Part shown: piece by piece, positions 56,099-64,000 of the stretch
Layout of the letters: the number at the start of each line of letters is the position of its first letter
Numbering within the stretch: the stretch's first letter is position 1
Assembly: GCA_018873245.2 (NCBI GenBank)
Contig: JAEMBT020000004.1
Span: 372,001 to 436,000, forward strand
Direction: 5' to 3'
Length of the DNA: 64,000 nucleotides
Source: Archegozetes longisetosus
Taxonomy: Eukaryota; Arthropoda; Arachnida; Sarcoptiformes; Trhypochthoniidae
Translations under genes and position numbers: made by a program
The notes under the pieces: generated by a model
The model's database searches: none
Seen by the model: the letters and a program-made list of their open reading frames with translations, nothing else
Told to the model about the DNA's origin: nothing

Positions 56099-57194
56099 GC
56101 AGGGTTCGGCAATTTCTATGTGAATTTTTACAACCTTATTACGAATCAACTAAACTATTATAGGTTCCAAGATATTCGACTATTTGCTTCGTTATTCCAC
56201 TTCTAAATCATTTACTCGCTCATGTAGATTCTGTTATTGATAATGAATCACTCAAGAATTGCTCTTAACTTACAAAAGTTAAACTACAAGATTACTCTTA
56301 AAGAATAACTACAGTTATTTTACCGTTATATTTGATCCGAGGCTCAATTTTATGTATTTAAGAAATCTTGTGAGCAAAGATGATTACGAAAATATTGAAA
56401 AAGAACTCAGAAAAGAGTTTGGTAAATGTTTGCGAAATATTCTCAAGCGAAATCAACTGAATTTACCAAGGCTACTACTTCATTATTGGATTCGATTTAT
56501 AAAAAGCGCAAACTCAATGGAAACGAGGAAATTGACAATTCATCTCGAATACCACAAGAAAATATGGAAATAGATCCGATTGAGTGGTGGAAAACTCCTG
56601 AATCACAATTTCTTTACCTTTCAAAGTTTGCTTTTGATACTTTATGCATTATGGCGACAAGTGTCCCAGGTGAACGAATTTCTCAAAAGCTGGAATAATA
56701 ATTACCAAAAGAAGGAATCGATTGTCAGATAATTCAATAAGAAGGGTTATGCTTTTGAATTCGTTTTACAATAACTTAGGTTGAATTATTTCTATTTTTG
56801 AACTTTTTTTTACTTTAATTTTAATTTGTATTTTGATTATCATCCAATTTGATATCTAAAATGTAACTTTTATATTATTTTTATTTACCTTTGATTATTA
56901 ATGATGTTTGTGTCGCCTTTTATCTGCTATTTATATTAAAAATAAGCGAATGATTAAACGTGATCGACAGATACACTTATTTGTGGACGATTGTCGTTCA
57001 CATCTTCACATAACTTCTCTAAAGTTAAGGTCTGCCGCTTCATGGAATACTTAACGTAAGAGGTACAATTAGTGCCTCCCACAAATCGAGTTCGAGTCGA
57101 GTGGGAGCAGATTTAAATTCCACTAGTATATCATCTAGGCTTCACTGTCTAACATATACCTAACTGGTAAGTTTTTTAGTACCTTTACAACACC

Positions 57195-57846
57195 GGGGTT
57201 TTCGATACTTTTCAGTAGAAGTAATTTGAACTTTTTCTGACCCATCCATATTCACGAAGGTAAATATGGTAGCCCTCTCTCGTTTTTGTTTTGCTGTTTT
57301 ACAATTATACTCTTCAAATTTAAATACTTCTGATGGTAAATTCGGTAAAACAATCCCAACTCACCACCGTTAAATATATCATTTGGCTAAAAATCATCTA
57401 AAAGAACATGAAAATTTTTATTGGTCCGACATCTTTTCTGCTGAAACTAAACTTCTAATTGAGTAGTTTCAAAAATTACTTTATTTTTAATCTTAAACTG
57501 ATCGATGAAGTTCATGGTTCCACTAAAATCATTGTGGTCAAATTGAGCGGCAATTTGCTTGACACTCCCCTCTAGAAGCGCCATTTACAGCAATCTCTTT
57601 ATTGTTATAGTTAGTGGTGAAGATAATTAAGCCATCCTTGGCATCTCGTTGTTTACAATGACTTTCTTTACATTGAAACTATTTTTTATACTTTTCGATA
57701 ATTTTCTCCATTCGGACGACTCCACTTACACTCGATTTACCTATTAAGTCTTAAAGCAATATTATCGTATTTCTTTCCTACTTCTTATAATATTTTATAT
57801 TTATTTCCAAATCAATAGATGCACGTTTTCTTTTGTAAGACATTTT
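57195..57846 (-). pseudogene. pogo/Tigger (CENP-B-like) transposase relic
   Basis: Minus-strand reading from about 57846: MSYKRKRASIDLEI (CENP-B N-terminal HTH start), IEKYKK, then after shifts VKQIAAQFDHNDFSGTMNF with IDQFKIKN (second HTH, the ARFDxxxFxxSxGWxxRFKxR pattern). Next come DIFNGGELGLFYRI, the first catalytic block with Asp mutated (usual NxDETGLFY), then QQNKNERATIFTFVNMDGSE and KYRKPRCCK. Many stops and shifts. The C-terminal half is missing. Confidence 0.78.
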
Positions 57847-57849
57847 GAA

Positions 57850-58229
57850 TAAAGTTCATTGTAAACTAAAACTTATTTCATATCTAATCCCTTATATGCT
57901 TATTAATCTATTTTCTTTGTATAATTTAAGCGCAAACTTAGGTCCCTGTATTTTTGGCTCATTCTTTAAAATTGCAAACTTTGTAGTCACCCGCAAAATT
58001 ATTTGTTAAAATTTGCGCTTTAAAAATAGTTCATCCAGTAAAACTTAGGGACAAGTGTTGAAATCAAAATTTTCATGAAAAAATAGTCTTACTAATAATT
58101 TCATTAAGCGATCTAAAATAATCTATTAAATAATAATCTCATAAACTATGGCTTTTAATAGAATTATGACTGCGATATTACAAAACAGCATTACTCGACT
58201 TTAGCAATATTAGAAGCATTAACAAAAGT
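57850..58229. other. Spacer between relics
   Basis: AT-rich; nothing recognised. Confidence 0.35.
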
Positions 58230-58893
58230 TTTTCTCAAAATTATAATTTAATTAACAAAGAAGTTTGACAAACCCTGGCTATCAATTATATAATATAAGA
58301 TATAATTATTTATTATTGATACATTAATGCATAGGTGGGGGCTCCACCCTCCGCCCCCCACTCAACACCCCTAAGAGATTTGCGATTGAGGTTTTCGGCG
58401 GCGACAAGTGACGCGATTGGGTTCGCTTGGTTGAGCCTTGATTTCATAAGAGCAGATTTTTCAGCTCCATCCCCCGTATGGGTGGCAGGATGAAATTCAT
58501 TATTTTATAAATTGACTTTTCAACTGATCTATATGTATTTTTTAACGCTGATTCCGAATATGAAATTTAATTTTTTATATCAAATACTTGAGATATTCGA
58601 CTAAATATTTTATATCGAATTTTTCCACTTCAAGATTTTTTATTATATGATATATGATTTCGATGTAGAATTTAACGCTGATTACAATTATGAAACCCGT
58701 TTTTCGATATCTATAATATCCTTAGAGAAAATCGAAGATTCATTTTAAACGTTTACTTTAAGGAAATCTAGCGGATAAACTATAAGTTATACAGAGGTGG
58801 ACCCATTGACAATTTTGATCAGGATGATGACCTCTGTTAAAATATATCATGAGATCCCGGCTGTATGGATAGCCAGAATCCCATAGACTTATT
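58230..58893 (-). mobile_element. Second, inverted and shortened copy of the SWIM element
   Basis: Read on the minus strand it follows the 54676-56098 element: gggatct.atgatatatttta, gaggtcatc..cctgatcaaaattg, tgg.tccacctc.gta. It then has the coding block AEKSALMKSRLNQANP, IASLVAAENLNRKS without interruption, then the ggcggagggtgga block. The middle and SWIM parts are deleted. It is bounded by agtctatgggattctg, the same 16 bases of hAT coding sequence that flank the first copy, and at the other end by cagggttt.tcaa.cttct, again like the first copy. Confidence 0.72.
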
Positions 58894-58949
58894 TTGATCC
58901 TTCTTTATTACTATCATTTTAACCATATAATGATTTATAAATAAACTAA

Positions 58950-59950
58950 TATTTTGTATGGCCTCCTTCTTGTTGAATAATTAACTGCATGCGATTTCTC
59001 ACAGAGTTAACAAAATTTTGCATCAAATTGTTATTGTCCTCAACTCTTTCCATTCGTTCCGTATTGCAACCCAAAGTTCTTCGTTATTTCTGAATATCCC
59101 TCTGTTACTTAGTTTTCTTTTTATTAAATAACCATATGTGCTCAATAACATTGATATCCGGAGACTTAGAGGGAAGATATATGTTATTTTGGGCTCAAAT
59201 TTTGTTCAAACCATTCGCGACACATATTGGTTATGTGTATGGGAGAACGGTCTTGAATGTAATGATAATTATTACCGAATAATTCGTTTATATAGGGAAG
59301 AATTAAGATTTCCATAAGATCAAGATACTTGTATTGGTTAAAATTACCATTACCTGTGTATAGGTCCCGATCCATTGATGCTAATACAAACCCATACTGC
59401 TACTGAACTTCTGCCTGAATTTTTGATAAACTGTATATTACTTTCTTGAAAACGTGTTCCATAAGCACACCATACAATTTTCGAGTGCGGGTTTCCTGTG
59501 ACAAATGTTGACTCGTCGCTGAAGATAGTCCTATCACATTCATTAAAATTAAGAAATTCGTTCGTAAAATTTAACCGATTTATTTTATGAAGAACTGTTA
59601 TCTGCCCTTTTCTGGCAGCAATAAATGCTTTTAGAGCACTTTCCTTTAATCCTCTAATAACAGTATCCACACTTATATTTAAACCGGAATCGTTGAGAAT
59701 ATCTACTGCTGTCTTAAACGAATCCGCTTTAATTTTTGTAACAATATCTATATCGTTATCTCTAGTGGTCACACATCGATGGTCTGTTCTCGGCATTGCA
59801 CTAACATTTCCTGTTTGTTCATAACGTGTTAACCAACTTTCGATAGTTCTCTCATCACAACCAATAGCTTCTCTGATCTCTGGTATAATGAGCCCACTAT
59901 GTGATAATAGAACAATGAACTATCTTCCTTATTCTGGTAATTGTGGCATA
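58950..59950 (-). pseudogene. Tc1-like transposase relic
   Basis: From about 59950 on minus: MPQLPE, stops, then HSGLIIPEIREAIGCDERTI and ESWLTRYEQTGNVSAMPR (HTH, GRP-like linker). A long open part follows (59796-59350) with VDTVIRGLKE and catalytic block IFSDESTF (Asp). Block 2 is YIQDRSPIH (Asp, about 59265), then after a frameshift SKSPDINVIEHIW (Glu). The Asp-to-Glu spacing is about 36 residues, longer than 34, but the shift inside it makes the number uncertain. It ends near SVRNRMQLIIQQEGGHTKY at 58955. Confidence 0.78.
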
Positions 59951-60146
59951 AATTTTTAGATATTATAGAAAATGAATTATAAATTTCAAGACATGTGTTG
60001 TGAATAAAAGATATTAAGTAAAGTTGATTTTCTTATACATTATAAGGTCATGTTGTGTTATGTTACTCATTATTGATTCAAATTTTCTGTAGTTTTAAAA
60101 ATTACGTGTAGTTTTGAAACTTTATTGTTTGTTTAATATGAATATG

Positions 60147-60690
60147 TTAGTGTTGCTGAAGGAAATTTTGTTCAAACCACTGCTTCACAATCAACGCTTT
60201 ATGAATTGTATAATTATCCCGAAAGTAATAACAGTGTCCATAAGGAAAATCAAAATTATTTTGTGTAAAGTTAAGTTTCCAGGCCTTATGTTCAGTGCTC
60301 AAGTGCTCTTTCATTCGAGCGACGAGACAAAATAGTTGGCTTTCGCGGAAACATTTGCTTATTGTCATTAAACTAACATCGATCTAACAACAATTTCTTA
60401 CTTCTACAGGTGTTGAAAATGGGTTTTATATAGGTTATAATACGATATTTAAATCATTATGAATAGAAGTTGCGCATGGCCTTCACCTAGGTTAACTAGT
60501 ATTAAACTCACCAATTTGTTGCCATCTTTGAATCCAATCTTTGATTGTTCACTCATCTCTTGTAAGTTGTAAAGCTATCCGTTTTGAGTCTATTCTAGAC
60601 CCAATTAAGTTAAATTTTAACATTTCTCTCTCATATTGAAGGCCTGTCCTCTACGCCACTGAATATTTTCCAAGAACTCCTTAATTTAAA
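60147..60690 (-). pseudogene. Second Tc1-like transposase fragment
   Basis: Minus-strand HTH remnant RIALQLTRDE, stop, TIKDWIQRWQQIGEF at about 60590-60500, then a catalytic-2-like block FRDNYTIHKALIVKQWFEQN (60230-60160). Sequence between them is lost. It abuts the first relic but is a different, more deleted copy of the same kind of element. Confidence 0.62.
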
Positions 60691-60797
60691 TGTTAGTTTA
60701 GACACTCAATAGAATAAAAGATGTGGTCTTATATGCAAAACAAAACGATTAATAAATGTTTTTGTTTAATATTTTTCTAATTCATATCATTATAATG

Positions 60798-61734
60798 AAA
60801 GGACTATGGTCGGATAAGAAGAATGTTCTCAAATCGAATAATTAGTACAACTAATTTGTAGTATTCCTCGTTCCCCATCAACCATATGCAGGAAAATTTT
60901 CAAAAGTAACCGAAGGCGGAGTTATGAATTTTTCAAAAAAATTTACTGAAGGGTCTATGGGCGAAAAATGAATTTTAAAAGTTAATTTAACCCCTTTGCC
61001 CACCTTCAAACTTAATGAAATTTTCAAATGTTATAGATACTTGTGTGAAGATATTTTTCACAAAGTAGTAAAGTAGTACAAGAGTTGCTAGGGGGCGTTT
61101 CGAGAGACGAAAAATTTACCGCTAAAATGTGCCTATTTTTATCATAGTAATATATAAGCGAATCGAAAATGATAGGCGAATTTAAGGTTGTCCATAAATT
61201 ACGTTTAAATTCGATAAAATGGAGACATAATTTATGTGAGACCCAAAATACCTAAAACATTAGAGTTAAAAGATAAATATGATATTCGATTTTTGTGTTA
61301 CTCTAAGTTGAGCTAATAACTATATGCACATATAAACTAGTTCATTAACCTTAATATGCTGTAACTAATTCCATAAATTAGTGCCACTTATATGAAATAA
61401 GCTCTTAGTAATGGTAAATTTTTAGCCTCTCGAAACGCCCCCTAGCAACTCTTGTACTACTTTACTACTTTGTGAAAAATATCTTCACACAAGTATCTAT
61501 AACATTTGAAAATTTCATTAAGTTTGAAGGTGGGCAAAGGGGTTAAATTAACTTTTAAAATTCATTTTTCGCCCATAGACCCTTCAGTAAATTTTTGAAA
61601 AAATTCATAACTCCGCCTTCGGTTACTTTTGAAAATTTTCCTGCATATGGTTGATGGGGAACGAGGAATACTACAAATTAGTTGTACTAATTATTCGATT
61701 TGAGCACATTCTTCTTATCCGACCATAGTCCTTT
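60798..61734. mobile_element. Young palindromic element with ~330-bp near-identical arms
   Basis: Arms 60798-61129 and 61407-61734 begin aaaggactatggtcggataa and differ at only about five positions by eye (98-99% identical). The loop of about 277 bp is AT-rich and non-coding. No clear target duplication. High arm identity points to recent insertion or gene conversion between arms. Confidence 0.9.
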
Positions 61735-61820
61735 TTGTTATCGATAAATAATGAGATTTTTAAAATGATAAGATTTTCAGATTTCTCTATCTTATCAGAA
61801 TTACATATAAGTTAATATGT

Positions 61821-63356
61821 GGAGCAATTATTGTAAACATATATCGGACTTTATTTGTTAAATGTCGTCATATTAAGGGAATAATTTTTTGATTACTAAA
61901 ATATGAATGCTTAATACGAAATCGGTATTTGAATAAATCTAAACACATACAAGTTTTACAATATCGATTAATATTTATTCTAAATTTTTAATTTATAGAT
62001 TTTGTGTTTTAGATGGAATAAATGTTTACACTCTATGGATTATGTTTTTGATTGAAGGTTAAATTATGATTTAATATTAATAAAAGATGTGTTGAAAAGT
62101 ATTTGAGATTAACTATCTGACTAACCCTATCGTATAAAATGACTAACGAAGTTTGTGCTCAGTAGACATCTTAACACTTGTCTAAATAATACCCAGGCTA
62201 GGTTCACAATAATTGAAGCGTGAAATAGAAAAACCGGACATCTCGCCTTTATTTTTACTTTATAAAAAGGCCTATACATAATTTAGTGCTTATATTGGTA
62301 TACAGACCTGACATCTATCGTGACAAACGTCTTTTTTAGTTTAGATAAATGTTTATTAAATCTTAAATAAAATAAATTTGAATTTTAATAAATTATTTTC
62401 ATAACCGAGTAGTTGTTGGGCAGTGCTTTGATTAAATTGAATCAACAGATAGAAAACGTACTAATTTTTGAGAACGAGTCTAAATTATACCAACTCTATA
62501 TAGAGCTCTGAAATGTATTAATATTTCCGATATTATGGGGCCTTTTGTTATGGAGTGAGATGTCTGATTTTCCATTTCACGCTTCAATTGCTCATTTATA
62601 CGTCACTTTCTTTGTTTATTGTACATAGAACCCAAAGTTTTTAACATTAAATATATAGAACTCCAGCAGGAGATTTTAAAATTGGCACATAAGATTGATG
62701 CGTGCATAGAACCCGTTTTATAAAACCGATATTGCGCTGTATCAGTCTCAGTAATTTCTCCAGCGTTCGTTAAATAAATTTATGTTCGAGTGTACAGCAG
62801 CTTCGATGAAAATAAGCACAGCCTAGTCGGAGGCGAAGGTGGTCTCTTCAAACTGTACAGTACGACGGTAAAGTTGACCGAATGTAGCGCGACATACGTG
62901 ATCAACCCCTATAGATGAAACCATGCGTGTAATTTTTATATAACTTGGGTTAATTATCAAATTATGATATGTGTGGAGAAATTATTACATAGTCCGGGTA
63001 TTATTTAGATAAGTGTTAAGATGTCTACTGAGCGCAAACTCTGTTAATTATATTATACCTAAGGGTTAGTCAAATAATTAAACACAAATACATTTCAACA
63101 CATCTTTGATTAATGTTAAATCATAGTTTAACCTTCAATCGAAACATAATCCATAAAAAAGTGAAAACAGTTATTCCATATATAACACAAAAACTATAAA
63201 TTAAAAATTTAGAATAAACAATAATCAATATTACAAAACTTGTATGTGTTTAGATTTATTCAAATATTGATTTCCTATTAAGCGCTTTAATAATTATTTC
63301 CTTAATATGACAAAATTAAACAAATAATCCCGGGCTATATTTACAATAATTACTCC
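61821..63356. mobile_element. Large palindromic element with a nested MITE in its loop
   Basis: The left arm (about 61821-62186) starts ggagcaattattgtaaa and is matched by the right arm (about 62993-63356), sharing gaataaatctaaacacatac, gaaggttaaa.tatgattta and cagtagacatcttaacactt. The loop contains the MITE 62211-62589 and, at 62700-62930, a less AT-rich stretch of unknown nature. Arm identity is about 80-85%, so it is older than its neighbour. Confidence 0.75.
62211..62589. mobile_element. MITE in the loop of the larger palindrome
   Basis: Inverted ends aattgaagcgtgaaatagaa...gacatctc at 62211 and the complement (gagatgtctgattttccatt, tcacgcttcaatt) ending 62589. The interior is non-coding and no target duplication was seen. 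Confidence 0.65.
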
Positions 63357-64000
63357 TTATTATAATCTGCTTAATTCTTTACTTTGATAAGTCAATCTAT
63401 CAAATTGAAAGGATTGAATGATTCTATATTGCTCGAAAGAACACTTCAAAAACAATGCTGAAGTAGCAATAGCAATAATTCAGGTATTGATCAGAATTTA
63501 GCTCACAGATCGCTTGATTACCTTTTACTTACCCATGTTCACACGTGCTACTCTTCCCAAAAGATATCACAATGATCTCTCAGATCTTATAAGAATTCAA
63601 TTTTTCAACCATTGTAAGATATAGAGAAGGCATCTGATTATTCAACAAAAACTACACAATTGAGTAGTCATTTTGGAAAATTTTTAAGAGATTTGATTAA
63701 AATAATAAAAATACCCAATCATGACAAATAAACTGAATATCATTTGCTAAATCTTATGCACATTGAACATCAATTGTGGCCTCATTTTTATCAAAGCAAA
63801 AGCTGTCTTCTATTTCAGACATTTTCTATATAGAAAATAATTATTTCATTAATTACTTCAGGTCTCGGTTAAAATTATTTTCTATTAGTCAAAATCTTTC
63901 AACTAATAAACGTTCGATTATTTCATAACCATCGTATTTAAATAAATTAAATCACAACTATTACACATAATTATTCAATAATATCAAAACAATTTATAAA
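63357..64000. other. AT-rich end of window
   Basis: No gene, RNA or repeat recognised. Confidence 0.4.

Larger units (their letters stand above)
53552..56750 (+). pseudogene. hAT transposase with BED zinc finger (copy 2), interrupted
   Basis: The acidic start is MSSTNDKLESEVFSLIE; after stops at about 53656 comes the BED finger CKSCDQTY...LRNHVIKSH (about 53695-53765), then a frameshift near 53880 and a TAA near 54048. The long open part 54058-54681 includes SITAHYVN, ITSDNAANN, FLCFGHVLNLAIN and RWNLTFDIVERALK. The frame is broken at WDSA by the element 54676-56098 and resumes at QFLCEFLQPYYESTKLL (56110). The C-terminus has PIEWWKTPESQFLYLSKFAF and SVPGERISQKLE (dimerisation domain), with at least two more shifts or stops. 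Several breaks predate or accompany the insertion. Confidence 0.82.
52731..57109 (+). mobile_element. BED-finger hAT transposon, copy 2 (different family), with nested element
   Basis: The inverted ends share tgctcc.cac.cga.tc (52734) with the complement of ctcgattt...gtcgagtgggagca ending near 57106. The transposase is on + (53552-56750). The 5' region contains a 40-bp tandem array and TATA box (see separate entries). An element encoding a SWIM finger is inserted at 54676-56098. No intact 8-bp duplication was found. Protein and ends differ from copy 1, so they are separate hAT families. Confidence 0.75.

Noticed and set aside
61300-61406. Loop of the young palindrome as a hidden gene
   Set aside because: All frames are short and AT-rich, with no protein pattern.

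Overview
This is AT-rich nuclear DNA of an animal. The genes have GT-AG introns, and the two recognisable transporters (SLC1, SLC36) are metazoan types. The repeats are DNA transposons and tRNA-derived SINEs of the kinds seen in arthropod genomes (BED-finger hAT, mariner, Tc1, pogo/Tigger, Harbinger-like and TTAA-target elements). An arthropod, perhaps a chelicerate or mite, is my best guess; the sequence does not settle it. I recognised no retroviral, LTR or Polinton-like element.

Layout: 1-9 kb is a transposon graveyard. It holds a 5.2-kb hAT element (1093-6318) carrying a Harbinger-type MITE and a 1.57-kb TTAA-target palindrome that itself carries a SINE, then a palindromic MITE and relics of a pogo-like and a second hAT-type transposase. 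10-20 kb holds two convergent amino-acid transporter genes: an SLC1 transporter on + (10070-12438, 5 exons, 626 aa) and an SLC36/PAT transporter on - (12866-20147, at least 7 exons). The SLC36 gene has a 5.5-kb intron full of MITEs. The SLC1 protein is the most unusual host gene here. About 170 residues with four extra hydrophobic segments precede the normal transporter core in the same exon, and the TM8 residue that binds acidic side chains is cysteine, as in neutral amino-acid (ASCT-type) carriers.

20-31 kb is mostly intergenic, with one TATA-box gene for a small secreted eight-cysteine protein (23019-23480) and several MITEs. 31-40 kb has two small + strand genes (31737-35528 and 38175-39415). 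Both encode two-helix membrane proteins with tyrosine-rich tails; the first has tandem LPxY and PPxY motifs and a Thr24-Ala-Asn11 tract encoded by a microsatellite. 40-48 kb is gene-poor, with palindromic MITEs, a second SINE and a hAT fragment.

48-63.4 kb is a dense nest of elements whose order of arrival can be read from target duplications. It includes a Tc1 element inside a family-B MITE, a second BED-hAT element (52.7-57.1 kb) whose upstream region carries about 6.5 copies of a heat-shock-element-like 40-bp repeat followed by a TATA box, and an unclassified element encoding a SWIM zinc finger inserted in that hAT gene. Further on are an inverted second copy of the SWIM element, a Tigger relic, Tc1-like relics and near-perfect palindromes. 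Exon borders come from reading frames, splice consensus and family motifs only; no alignment or transcript data were available.
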